The position numbers were made by a program, and so were the translations under genes. A DNA stretch of 64,000 nucleotides, taken from Isoetes taiwanensis. Lineage: Eukaryota; Streptophyta; Lycopodiopsida; Isoetales; Isoetaceae. Positions 11,388 through 23,089 of this stretch are shown piece after piece. Position 1 is the stretch's first letter, and every line of letters starts with the position of its first letter. The notes beneath the pieces are model-generated. The model did no database searches and had not been told where the DNA came from. It saw only the letters and a list, made by a program, of their open reading frames with translations. The DNA is taken from assembly GCA_021234155.1 (NCBI GenBank), contig JAJEKV010000399.1, forward strand, positions 172,970 to 236,969, written 5' to 3'.

Positions 11388-12444
11388 GTGATTTGGCTTG
11401 CTTTGTATTTTTTAGAGTTTCTTACGCCAACTCCTCCTCGGCATCACGGTCCATCTTCAACTCCGAAGGCACCTCTAGACTTTCCATTTTCCTCTGCTTT
11501 CTGACCCTCATCTCCTTCTTTGTTTCCCTCCTCCTTTTCTGCGGAATGCTATCAGCCGTCGATGCAGCGCCTTTACCTCTCCGTAGTGGGGAGGATTTAG
11601 TATCACTAATGGTTCTCTCGAATCTCGTTTATCAGGGGGACTTGATAGGAGAACCGATAGGTGTCCCGATAGGAGGAGACTTGGGAGCTGACTTGGGAGG
11701 TGACTTGGGATTTTCCTCGTCTTTCTTTTGATTCTCTTCCTCATGCTCTGTCCCTTCTATTTGGACTGTTCCTTTCTTTGCTTTGACTTGCCTAAGGTTT
11801 GGCTTTCTCTTCCCATCCTTCTTTGCAATCTTGTGTTGAAGCCAGGTGCTGTCCATTAGAGCAGGCATATTACAAGAGGTCTTGGCTCTGACAATATGTG
11901 ACACTGAGTTCTTTGAACCGTCCATGGCTGAACGGAGAATGCCAAATCCTCTAAGTAGCTCGACCGGGTGCCATTAATAGCATTTGCCTCTCTCGCCAGG
12001 TATGAAGGCAACGGCCCCTTTTTGCGAGATATGCGGTCCTTGATGCTTTGGATTCCATCATCACGTGGATCGTAAAAACCGCCGATCCATGCAAAGATAT
12101 GGATCAATGGTGCAATTCACGGGATCCTCCAATCGCGTGCAACCAAGGAAGTCTAATCTTCCCTCGCTTTTCACCTCCCCGCATGTTGACAATGATGCCA
12201 AGCTGCATCACAACGTCCTGTTCACCACTTCTCGACTTTGTGAGGAGGCAAAGTTCTCTCCTCTTGTCCCCCTTTGTGGGGTCGACCCCTTCCTCCAAGG
12301 GAATTGCCCTGACAATTTCCATGCACCATGGCCTTCCAGCCATGACCACGGTCTTCTCCGTCACAACGTTTTGGGTCTTGGACAACGAAGCTTCACAAGA
12401 AAACAACTAATCAACATTCAAACCATGAAACCCCAACCCAACCC

Positions 12445-12800
12445 ACTACGCCATTTGCATGTAAATGGCGATTGGAGCTCATTTACATAGAAATGGCGCA
12501 GTGAATGGTGCCACTGCGCCATTTCTATGCAAATGGCGCCATGCGCCATTTACATGCAAATGGCGCCGCTGCGCCATTTCTCGACCGGGCGACCGGGGAA
12601 TCCCTCGGCCCGACCAACAATCCGATCAGACACTCCCTATTCTCGGGCGCGAAGTCGAGACATTCTCGACACGCTGAAGTCGAAAAATAAGGCCTGTGCT
12701 TTCTAGATTGTTGGTAAAAAGCCAGGGAGAGGCATTCGCCGGTGGAGAAAAGCTCAAATGGCGCCATTTGTAAATGGCGCAATGGCGCTATTTAAATGCA
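12445..12800. repeat. GCGCCATTTG palindrome cluster B
   Basis: Motifs of the form GCGCCATTTNCATGNAAATGGCGC cluster at 12450-12580 and again at 12755-12800, just upstream of the first frame of the ParB-like gene. The position would suit a promoter or a transposon subterminal region. Between the two groups lies unrelated GC-rich DNA. Confidence 0.6.
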
Positions 12801-13700
12801 AATCGCCATCGCCATTTTGCATTATACTACATCTCCGCTTCTAAACAAACTACAAAACTAACACATCCTTAAAGAAATGTCGGCGGACGCCGCCATTTGT
12901 TTTAGACCGACCACGTAACTCACAATCCTAGACACTGGACACATGAAGCAAATACGGCGGTTATTTATATACCCATGACCCAAAAAAATTTTAAAAAATG
13001 CGATTTAACTAACTCGAACCCGAGGCCATCGTGATATGCGATCGTATTGGGGACCGTAGAGAAATTTTACTCCAACTATTTTCCCCGCAGCTCCGGATCA
13101 ACAAAGCGCTACAAGGCGCTTAGAGAGAGAAACACAAAGGCGCTAGAGAGAGAAATCTAAGGCGCTAGAGAGAGAAGGCGGAAGGCGCTGGCGGAAGAGA
13201 AGCCGGATGAAATGAAATGAGAGAAATGAAATGAGAGAAATGAAATGGAGAGAAAATAAACCCGTCGAAAATAAAGCCGTCGAAATTAATGGCGCGGAAG
13301 GATTTGGCCCGCCAGCTCGTCCGCCCGCCATTTGAATTTCTTTGCATCCGTCAGCGTCCGCCTGGCATCCGTCCGTCCATCACTTGAATTTTAAAATTTA
13401 AATTTGAATTTCCCGCCCGTCCGCCACTTGAATTTTAAAATTTGAATTCCCCGCCATTTTTCGCATATATTGTGCCAGTCCCTGTCTCAAAGCCGTTTAT
13501 AAAATCTGCGGGTACAGATATGGTAAACAGAAGGCGCTTTCGTCCTCGTGATTCTAGAGGTTCGCGATTTTACGCCCCGATCCTCGCTTCAACATTCGCG
13601 GTACTTATACCGAGAGGACTTGGCCGCTAAAGGCGGGAGCCGTCGACGCCTATTGCGCGCCTTAGGCATTGGTTCCTCATGAGAGTTATTTGAGCTGTGT
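12801..13700. other. noncoding stretch with AGGCGC words
   Basis: No convincing gene. From 13105 to 13200 the word AAGGCGCT followed by AGAGAGAGA recurs. From 13200 to 13260 a 16-bp GAGAAATGAAAT repeat occurs. A small plus frame at 13510-13630 (VNRRRFRPRDSRGS) is too short to assign. Confidence 0.35.
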
Positions 13701-13714
13701 TTCTTTGTCCAGCA

Positions 13715-13840
13715 AGCGCTTCTTTGGGCGCTATGGTTGCAGGCGCTTCACTTGGTTAGCAGGCGCTTCTTCATTTCATAGCAGGCGCTTCTTCATTAGC
13801 AGGCGCTTCTTCATTTGATAGCAGGCGCTTCCTCTATTTT
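13715..13840 (+). repeat. AGCAGGCGCTTCTTCATT minisatellite
   Basis: About six copies of a unit of 18-27 bp centred on GCAGGCGCTTCTTCAT are arranged in tandem with small length differences. Confidence 0.75.
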
Positions 13841-13982
13841 GAAGGCTTTTTACTTGATTCAAGGATCTTCCCTTCTTTCAATGGGCGATTCTCGATCTAC
13901 AATGACCCCAAGGTTAGTGATCATTCATTTTAGTTTAATCGTCGACAATTTCTTCTATAAGTGCGAGAATAATGTTTCTACT

Positions 13983-14180
13983 TTCTGTAGTAATCTGTAG
14001 TAATTTGTAATAATCCAGGAAACAATCTGTAGTCTGTTGTAAACTGTAGTAATCTGTAACAATCTGTAATAATCTTGTAGTCTGTAGTAATCTCTACTAA
14101 TGTAATCTTTAGTAATCTGTTGTAGCCTTTGTAGTTATATATAGTAATGTGAGTAATCTTTAGTAACTGTAGTAATAACT
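13983..14180 (+). repeat. AGTAATCTGT simple tandem repeat
   Basis: A degenerate 10-bp unit (GTAGTAATCT) repeats for nearly 200 bp. Confidence 0.75.
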
Positions 14181-14227
14181 GTGTGTGTCTGCTTTCCTAA
14201 GTTTTTCTGTTTTGTTTCCTTTAAGGA

Positions 14228-14410
14228 AGCCAAATGGCTGGTGCGCCATTCGCCTCAAATAGTGCAGCCATACATTTGCCTCAAAATAATATAGTAGCGC
14301 CATACATTTGCCTCAAAATAGCGCGGCCCGCCGCATATATGGCGCGCGAGGCTATTTTGAAAATGGCGGCCAAGCTGCTTATTTTGAACAAATGGCGCAC
14401 TCGCGCCATT
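14228..14410. repeat. GCGCCATTTG cluster C
   Basis: This is a third cluster of the same motif family (GCGCCATTCGCCT, GCGCCATACATTTGCCTC, AAATGGCGCACTCGCGCC). It lies upstream of the exon-like segment at 14470-14656. Confidence 0.5.
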
Positions 14411-14479
14411 TGCCTGTTTTGTCAATATTTTCTGGTCATTTCCGCGGGGTTTCTAACAATGTGTATGTCATTGTATGCT

Positions 14480-14656
14480 TGCAGGAAAAGGACCTTGCAG
14501 AACTTCCTCTGTGGTGACAAGGTTGTTGCCAGGGGGCATGAACTGCATAGAGGGCACCTGCATGGAAAGAACATTGACTACTTTAAGAACGTCGTCGTGG
14601 AGGTTACTGAAGCCATAATTCCATCCCATGTGCTTCCCATTCCACTACAAGATTAA
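14480..14656 (+). pseudogene. exon-like fragment of a transposon-associated ORF
   Basis: After a TGCTTGCAG acceptor-like site, a plus frame reads CGDKVVARGHELHRGHLHGK, then FKNVVVEVTEAIIPSHVLP, then a TAA. The pattern of a variable small domain with VA-G, H-G, V-V-V and LP-P recalls the C-terminal domain of ORFs carried by plant EnSpm/CACTA elements. I judge this from memory only. The frame is cut off where the CACTACAAGA sequence begins. Confidence 0.3.
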
Positions 14657-15245
14657 AGCCCTGTTACGACGTCTATTACGACGTCCAGACGTCGTTTGCA
14701 CGTCGATGATCGACGTCATAAGGTCGATAAATGACGTCGATTACGACGTCTGAACGTCGTTTAACGACCTTTATGCGTCGCTATACGCGTCGCAACGGCG
14801 TCGTCTTAAAGCGACGACATGACGTCGTTCAATGTCGCCGCCTGCGACATGGGGTCACCACGCGGCAAGATCGCTGCGGCGTGGCTGCGGATCGCCGCTT
14901 TTAAAATACGTACCGGGCGTGGTCGATGAGCCGGCAACGTTGTTGAACGGCGAAAAGTACACGTCGCCGCCATGTCGACGTGTCGTCGCGGCCGTGGCGG
15001 CGCCCGGTACAGAAGCGGCCGACGTGGGCGGCGACCCGCGTGTTAGACGTCGTTCAACGACTTGATGACGTGGTTGTCACATGTCAAAATTTGGCGTGGC
15101 GTGTCTGGCGGCGTGGCGACCCACGCCACCTGCCGCTCAACGACGCCGATGACGATGGCGGCCGCCACGACGCCGTCGAGCGCGATGATGACGCGGGCTA
15201 ACGATACGTGGCGCCTACCACGCCAAAGAACGCCGTTAAACGACG
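14643..15245 (+). mobile_element. CACTA-like transposon end with ACGTC subterminal repeats
   Basis: CACTACAAGATTAAA at 14643 matches the terminal inverted repeat of plant CACTA (EnSpm) elements. It is followed at once by about 580 bp packed with GACGTC, ACGTCG and CGTCGTT words in both orientations, which fits a subterminal repeat region. The opposite end (TCTTGTAGTG) was not found in the next 20 kb, so the extent is unknown. The ten-base match could be chance within the reading frame at 14480-14656. Confidence 0.45.
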
Positions 15246-15690
15246 ATCAAGAAATTTTGAAAAAAAAAAATATTTATTTAATATTATTTAACAGACAGTT
15301 AATATTCATATTCAATATTAACAAATATTTAATATAAATAAATATTTAATAATATTTGTTAATATTAAATAATATTAATATTAACAATAATATTAATAGT
15401 ATTAATAAATATTAAATATGAACAAAATAAATCGAGAATAAAAATTTAAAAATTCGAAAAATAGAAACAAATATTGATTAAATTATATTAGTATTCAGTA
15501 TCATAGTAGATAAGCATTATTATTTAATATGTAATTAAATGTTTAATAAATCTAAGAATAAAAAAATAGAATTGAGCATAAAATTAACATAAAAAAAAAA
15601 TCACAAGTAATAAGAACAAAGCATAAAAAATTTAGATTGAATGCAATTAATATATTTCACAATGTAATTTGCACATTACAAAATATATTG
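15246..15690. repeat. AT-rich block of TTAATATT words
   Basis: Dominated by AATATTTAATA and TTAATATT, near-palindromic and low in complexity. No gene is visible. Confidence 0.6.
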
Positions 15691-15695
15691 AGTCT

Positions 15696-17466
15696 TTAGT
15701 TGTTGCTCTCTTCTTCTTCTTCTTCTTCTTCGTCTTCATTGGCGCCTTCGTCTTCATTTACCTGTATTATATTGTATCGCAACAATTAGTTCATTGTAGT
15801 CACAAATAATTATCTAATGAATGATACACACTTCCCCCCGATCACGCGCCAAGCAGTCTTTGGATGGCGCGATGATCGCCTTTTTGAAGGCCCTTTAAGC
15901 GTTCATCTTTAGCAAATGGGGCGACCGACAAATGACTTCTATTGAGAATGAGCACCAAAACTAATGTTAGTGTTCAACTCGAGAACCTACATTATAAACC
16001 AAATTTATACTTACAAATAGCTTATCCGAAGCCATAACCGCCGGACCAGTCTTTATTGGCACTATGGTCGCCACTTGCTTCGTCTGTACCTGCCAAGGTC
16101 CACGCCTTTGTTCTAGCTTCCCCTTTCTTTGATAATATGTTGGCCTTCAAACACTACAATGCAATACAAGGACTTAGTCCACATGGCGCCATCTAATTAT
16201 CGACTCTCCAGACTACAATGCAATACAAGGACTTAGTCCACATGGCGCCATCTAATTATACGACTCATGGGAGAGATGATGTACTTGAAATGCCTCATGA
16301 GTCAACCGTGATAGGTCGCGTGCCACTTCCTCTATCGAGACTCAGAAGCTTTGGCAAGAGCTTTCACCGCTTCTTTCGATTACCTCGCAAAATATAAATA
16401 AAATATGAGTACAATGAGGTTATAATGAAGAACAAAAGAGCCTAATACCTGGTGGCTTTAACATGTTTACTCTGCCTTGAACAAACCTCCCTCCATGAGA
16501 TCTCTCCTGACTTGAGCTCGGGATATTCTGCTTCTAAAATCTCCTTGATCCTCTCTTTTTCCTCATCATAGGCTCCCGAGTTCCATTCACCCTTGTGGAC
16601 GTTTTGGCAAATGCTATTTGTGACACTATTAGCCATCTTCCAAAAATTGTCGCCATCTGCAGTGCTGCGGCGCGGCACCTTCTTGTTACTACACTCATGA
16701 ATATGTGTTAGTGAACAAAAAAGGGCATAATTCAAGATGAACTCACTCATATTCAAAGAGATGCCTTCGTGGAGGTGGTGCAGGTGGTGCACGATCTTTA
16801 ATAGAGCTTGAAGAGGAATTGCCCACTCCGAAGCGTGAGCGGCGGTCGGTGCTCATTCGTGCGGGTTGGATCTCCTCGCCCGGGGAGGCGCCCAAGATTG
16901 AATTCCCGAAGGAGTGTATGAGCTATGACGTGGAGGGTCATAGGCGCCGGACCTCCGCCTACTTTGTTCAACAACTTTGCGGCATAATCTCCATTTCGAG
17001 GGCGCCATCCCAATTTGCAAGGCATTCCACCTATCTTCGAGGGGTTATCGCCCGTTGATATCTCGGAGTTCCTCGCTCTTCGTCTTCCTCCTCGAATCGA
17101 GGTCCTTTTCCTCCGACTCTTCGTCTTTCATGAGAAGAAGATCCGCCCGGAACCACGACATTTACCTAACATTATGCATAGGAAAAGAAGGACGCAACCG
17201 CATTTACACACTACATTTAAAAACATTAGAACGTTAAAAATAAATCCTAGAAACATTTTATCCTAGAAAATTAGAACATTTTATCCTAGAAAATAATCCA
17301 TACCAAATCCGCACAATGGTGGAGGTGGCGGTGGTGGCGAGATAAACCTGAACGACCAACCTCGCCTCTTAAAGGCCTTTGCAGTGTTTAGGGTGTCAAT
17401 AAGGCTACCAAGCCACACAAGAAGTAAAGTTGTGAACAATAGATATGCCATCGCGTCGCATCCCAT
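15696..17466 (-). pseudogene. membrane / Myb-like / acidic-tail gene (minus module)
   Basis: Exon-like pieces on the minus strand are listed in gene order. A start at about 17448 gives MAYLLFTTLLLVWLGSLI (signal or membrane segment), then a Pro run. A charged exon (DEESEEKDLDSRRKTKSEEL, near 17100) follows. A block at 16792-16449 reads KGEWNSGAYDEEKERIKEIL and GEISWREVC; it is helix-rich with spaced Trp, like a Myb/trihelix DNA-binding segment, and ends at donor GTATTAGG. A helical piece (SIEEVARDLSRLTHEAFQV, near 16300) and an exon with QRKGKLEQRRGPWQVQTKQV ending at GTAAGTA (near 16015) come next. The last exon encodes an acidic tail (NEDEGANEDEEEEEEESNN) with stop TAA at 15696-15698. Several frames are broken. 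The related plus-strand gene is at 38281-39890. Whether these pieces form one protein is inference. Confidence 0.35.
16153..16266. repeat. 56-bp tandem duplication
   Basis: The segment starting GACTACAATGCAATACAAGG and ending in TCTAATTAT is present twice in direct order (16153-16210 and 16211-16266), almost unchanged. Confidence 0.8.
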
Positions 17467-18661
17467 GGTTTTTGGACATGTGCAAAAACTTGCAAGTTAT
17501 TTATATGGAGTGCGATGAATAACATAGTAGGAAAGCAACAAATGTTAGCAACATGGGAAGTTCATTACAAAACATTGGGATTTGAATAATTAAAATTGTC
17601 TTTATATATTTGGTTATTAGACAATTAAAAAAATTTACTACTCTTAAACATGGCAAGATATACAATATTGTATTCATTCTTTGAGTTGTGATAACAACAA
17701 TTTTGACATCTCCAAGGCATCCATGCACTTCATGTGCCGTCTTTGTCTCACAACCATGGTAGAAGATATTCCAACACTTTGTAAGGCTTCAACAACCCGG
17801 AAGCTTTGGGTCGTGATGAGAATACGTCTTCACGTAGGCACATCATTCTTGTTTTTGCTCCTCCAACTTGTCAAGACGTCGTTTGGTACATATGGGTTGG
17901 ATTAATCCATTGGGCATTGTTGTTATTATTAAACCACTCCATTCGTCGCGATAGCTTGCACTTAAATCCGTAAGCATCTCATAAACATATCCCAATGCAT
18001 AGACATCATGAATTTCGTGTCCCCATACACGATCATCATCCTTTGATTTCTCAAACACAGTTTCCTCTAACCATGGATATTTTGCTTGTCCATCCGAGAA
18101 AGCAAGTACCGACACTTCAACAAGGGACGGCTCTTTAAAAAATGAATTGCATTGTCCCAATCACCAATGGCCACCCACACATTTTGGTACTCATCATCAA
18201 AATGTAATTTGACTCTCTTGCAATTAAGCTTTATATGAGTGAAGTGGCCTTTGTGGATCTCAAGGACACCTTACGCTAGGGCAAGAGCTATCTCCGGAAC
18301 ATCGGATATACAACTCGCATTTTTGCTCCTATGTTCGGTGCCTATGTGTTTGTCGGTTCTTCTTGGCGCTTAGCAATTGCATTTGACCATCTTCTAAAAC
18401 GTGACAAGTTATTAGGTAAATAGTCAAACAAGTGTGCAAGTGTCTCTCCATTCATGAAAGGTCGAATCACCATTGGCCCTATGGTATCCCCACTAGAGCT
18501 AGCAACTTCATATGCAAGTCCAATGGATGTAGCCAAAGCGGGATCAGGGCTCTTGAAGCGTATGTATCTTTGAGCCATCTCATACGCCTACGCCTATCTT
18601 TGCCCTTGAAAACCCATCCACTATATAGCTCATCATCTTGGAAGTGTTGTGTTCCGTTGAT

Positions 18662-18669
18662 CTTGATTT
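18662..18669 (+). repeat. hAT target-site duplication, left copy
   Basis: CTTGATTT, identical to 19412-19419 on the other side of the element. Confidence 0.92.
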
Positions 18670-19411
<742 letters not shown>

Positions 19412-19419
19412 CTTGATTT
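19412..19419 (+). repeat. hAT target-site duplication, right copy
   Basis: CTTGATTT, identical to 18662-18669. Confidence 0.92.
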
Positions 19420-20274
19420 GATACGTGCGATGTGTTGGTTTCTCCTCAATAAGGCGTATCACATCCACGGCCTCTACGGGTATGGGATCAACAAAGATTG
19501 ATGTGTTCATGTGATTCTCCAAAGAAAAGTGGGGCTTGCTAGGCCCTGCTTCACTAGAGCTTCCCTCCTGATGCAAAGCATTTTTAATTACCTCCAACTG
19601 ACGTGCATTGAGATCCGCAATGATGTTCTTGTGATCTGCACGTCGCTTCTTTGAGGAATTCCATGAAGCTACCCATTCCTTGACACGAGCCTCGGCATTG
19701 GGACTTTTAAGCCGCATGAATACTTCAAACATGTCTTCGTTCATCCATGGGGTTTCAATCATTGGATTTACATGTGCGTCAAGGAGAGAAGTTAACATTT
19801 CTTCTTGACCTGGCCATTTTTGTGCTAACTCAAATTGGCACTTCCTTTTCACATGTCTGACAAAATGGTCGACACGTTGACCAGTTTGCATCTCTCGGTC
19901 GGGACTTTCGTTAGCACATATCTCATTTATGACCACGCCGTCTAATCTCACTAATAACCATTTGTGTCTTCACACTTTCGGGGCCATACCTACAAAACCA
20001 ATTTAGATTCATTAATCTTGCTTTGTGACTTTTTTCAAACCTTCATTATGAATCTTTACCTACTTTCTTAAGAGTTAGTTTCCCTTTTAATTTTTTTTTA
20101 AAAACCAACTATTGAAATTTTTTCTTGCTCTTAACCACTCCACATCAGTGTTTCTTTGACATCCCTAACATTTTTAAAAAACAACATTCTTAACTAGAAA
20201 CCCGAAAATCAATAATGCAATTTTTTTCAAAACCCTAACTGACTCAGCCTTTTATTTTTCTTTTTTGTTTAAAA

Positions 20275-20390
20275 TTTGAAGAAACAAACAAGATATAAAC
20301 AATTTGAAGAAACAAACAAGATTAAAATTTGAAGAAACAAACAAGATTAAAATTTGAAGAAACAAACAAGATATAAACAAGATATAAAAA
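20275..20390. repeat. TTTGAAGAAACAAACAAGAT tandem repeat
   Basis: Four direct copies of a 28-36-bp unit containing TTTGAAGAAACAAACAAGAT. Confidence 0.8.
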
Positions 20391-20399
20391 ATAACCAAA

Positions 20400-20612
20400 G
20401 TAGGCGGTGAGCTTGGACGGGAACACCTAGTCTTCTCACTCAAAGGCGGGCCCTCATGCCCATGCCCTGTCCAAGTCTCCCCAATTTTTTCTAAACTAAA
20501 TACATTAATCAATAAAATTACAAGAGTAATCGGTGAGCTTGGACCCGGAACACCTAGTCCCCTCCACTCAAGGTGGAGTCGACCATGCCCTTGTCCAAGT
20601 CTCCCCAAGTTT
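20400..20612 (-). repeat. two copies of an ~85-bp GC-rich element (minus module leader)
   Basis: On the minus strand two copies, about 120 bp apart, read CTTGGACAAGGGCATGG ... GGACTAGGTGTTCCGGG ... TCCAAGCTCACC. They match the four copies at 35190-35590 on the plus strand, which ties the two modules together. Both sets lie upstream of the kinase-like gene. The GGGTCCAAG end recalls a Pol III B box but does not fold as a tRNA. Confidence 0.65.
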
Positions 20613-20959
20613 TTTTTAACCTAAATAAAACATTAAAATTTTATTCTCCTATCAAACTCAAATTCTTACCTAGAATGTCTACGATTTCTTGAAAATCGAT
20701 TTCAAAGAGCAACACATTTTGTTATTAGTGTACATGCAAAAAAATAAAGGCATTCAATAAGATCATTCACATTAAGAAGATCATTAACATTAAAACTATT
20801 TACATTGTTAATTAAAAATAACTATATATTGACATGTAAAAAAAAAAAAAAGGGAGAAGAACATAAAAAGAAGGGGCCTATAGATCTTTCAGCGTCCCAC
20901 TTCTTGTAATAAAAATAGAGGAAGAATGGGCCTAAATCTTTCAGCGGCGTCCCTCTTCT

Positions 20960-21118
20960 TCCATGGAAAAAAAAAAAATAGAAGAGGAAGAAGAAGAAGA
21001 AATAGAAGAAAGAAGGAAGAAGAAGAAGAAGAAATAGAAGAAGAAGAAGAAAGGGGAGATAGGAAAGAAAGATTGAATAGAAGGGCGAGAGTGATGAAGA
21101 AGAAAAGAAGAAAATGAA
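20960..21118 (-). repeat. intronic-type pyrimidine tract (GAAGAA on plus strand)
   Basis: AGAAGAAGAAGAAATAG-type purine DNA on the plus strand is CTTCTTCTT on the minus (sense) strand. It occupies the place that the TTCTTCCTCATTC tract at 34250-35050 holds in the plus module, upstream of the kinase-like gene. Confidence 0.7.
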
Positions 21119-21720
21119 TAGAAGATTCCGGAATGGAAGATTAGAAGGAAAAACCCAATAATTGGAAGATTTGGAAGAAGAAGGAGGAGGATTCGATTCA
21201 TACTAAGATCGCGAAATGGATTGAAAAAAAAACAAGGATGGAAACAAAGGAGGAGGATATAAATGGGATGGATTGAAAACAAACAATTGGTTCAAAAAAA
21301 AGGTATCATTATCGCCTAAATCTATCAAACAACAAGCCTAATCCAAAAATCAAATTGATTGAAACCATTTGAATTAAAGAAATACCTTTGGATGCTTGCG
21401 TTGGATATACTTGGAAAGGTGCCAATATGAAGAAGTGATTCTTTGGGCCAAAACCTTGTTTCAAAAATTTATCCTGTTTTTTATCTATATTAAAAAAAAA
21501 AAAAATAGCCGGACTTCTCGGTGTGTTTATAACATGATAAAAGTTCTACGTTCTCCTAGGCGTCGTGGAGAAAGGCCGAAGCCGTCGATACGATATTCAA
21601 TTGATCTCCGTTAATGGCGTTTAGTGTTGACATGAAGGTAATATCTGGCGCGTGTCTTTTTTATTAAGTTAACCAACTTAGATCTGTTGTTTTTTTAAAG
21701 AGGCTTTGTTTTTATCTATA
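21119..21720. other. upstream region of the minus module
   Basis: No long frame. On the minus strand CATCCAAAGGTATTTC at about 21390 looks like an exon end and donor. It is the counterpart of CTAAGGTTAGTA near 34205 in the plus module, so a first noncoding exon is possible. Confidence 0.3.
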
Positions 21721-21724
21721 TTCC

Positions 21725-22335
21725 TCTTACCTTTGCCTTTGATCTATTCAAAATTCCCTTTTTCCCTCATTTCCTACTCACTTTTTTTTTTCCTTTTCGA
21801 GATTTTTTTTTTCCTATTATAATCTTTTTCTTTTTTTTTTTTAATTTTTTAACCCCTTCTCCTTCGGTTTCCCTTCCCTTTCTAGAGCAGCCCTATGCTT
21901 TTTTGGCCAATTTTTGGTTTTTATTTTTTTCATTAAAGTTATCGCCCTTCCCATTCTTTTTTCTTTCCCCTTCCTTTTTTTTTTCCTTCGTTTATAAATT
22001 CCTTTTCCCATCCCTTTTGTTGTTCTTTTTCCCCAGTTTTTCATGTGCCTTTTTGTTTCTTTCCCCATCCTCTTTTATTTATCCTTGCCCTTTTAGATTT
22101 CTCTTTCCTGTTTTCCCTCTCCCTTTTTCTTTGTGCTCATTTCCCTGAGGCATACTTTCCCCCCCTTTCCGCCCTCCTTTTCCTTTTTCTTTCCCTTCCC
22201 TTTTCATTCTTCGGGACCCTTTGATTTTCCCCATGCCCTTTTCCCTTTCCCTTTTCTCCCTGCATTTTTTCTTTTCTCTTTTCTGCGGCCTCTTCCTATT
22301 CCCTTTTGGACGTGCTTGACATGTGCTTCATATTT
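21725..22335 (+). repeat. polypyrimidine tract
   Basis: C/T-rich throughout on the plus strand. The part 22160-22260 (CCGCCCTCCTTTTCC to TTTTCCCCATGCCC) is nearly the same as 61250-61318, and marks the MITE-free version of the insertion site used there. No Helitron ends were recognised at its edges. Confidence 0.75.
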
Positions 22336-23085
22336 CCTCCTTTTCCATCAAATTATACTCAACCAATATCTTGATTTATTCAAAAATTATGCACGGGGAA
22401 AAATCACGGTTTGACCCATATAGTGCTTACCAAGTATCCTTGTCTGTATAGAAAATCCACTTATTTCAAATGGGATTTAGACCCTCGATTTTTAATGGGA
22501 AGATATAAATCCAACATTGCCATTCTTTAGACCCGCGTTTTCGATTTTGGGGCATTATATTCTCAAATTCTCCGACCTCGCCCGCGTCGTCGAGGCAAAA
22601 ATTTGATAAAGGGGACAAAAAAAAAGCCCCTCTTGATGGTATAGCATGAATGTAAAAACTAAACGAATGGTTTGGTAGGGTTTAGATAGGGTTTTGCGGA
22701 GACTAACCATCGAAAATTATGGAGTTTCTGTGTATTACGGGGACTATGTGGATGGGGTCCGAATCCCCTTCTGAGCATCTGATCGAACGGGCATTCTTGT
22801 ACCTATGTTTTGTTTATGAATGCTAGTTTCATGGATTTTAAAGATGGCATATTCATGGGTCGCCGGGACTGTTTTAGCATGCGGTTGGAGCTACATGTCC
22901 CACGGGGATTAGCGAGAATGCCTTTCTTGTGAAGGGCTCTATGGCCGGAATATATGCTGCCATTTCTCTTTTACTGCGTCCACATCACGGACCAGGGTGA
23001 ACCGGCACCATAGGTGTTTTTCTTTGTGGGATGCCCGTTATCTGATTAATGCTTTTGGACTCTATATTGACAAGGTGGAGACCTA
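22336..23085. other. noncoding DNA before the satellite
   Basis: No gene or repeat was recognised on either strand. Confidence 0.35.
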
Positions 23086-23089
23086 ATCC

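Larger units (their letters stand above)
7098..12406 (-). pseudogene. ParB-like / N6-N4 methyltransferase-like gene, split by a Helitron
   Basis: Several minus-strand frames line up into one gene running from about 12.4 kb down to 7.1 kb. Order: an N-terminal part (12406-11860); a Lys/Glu/Pro linker with repeated PKSPPKSAPKSPPI (11740-11630); a ParB-like domain (about 11290-11060) with RFYIINGNHSVSAAQ; a basic region ending at a GT donor (exon end 10853); an intron of 177 bp (10676-10852) with acceptor TTTCAG; an exon 10675-10327 continued at 8311; and a C-terminal part with LVDKLCPPGNFVLDFF, GxT and AYEHD. That last block resembles methyltransferase motif I (FxGxG) plus its ribose-binding acidic residue. 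Gly-rich ETSHGGGG repeats follow. I did not find a clean DPPY motif. ParB plus DNA methylase fusions are known from bacteria and their mobile elements. The plant function is unknown. Several frameshifts are present. Confidence 0.45.
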
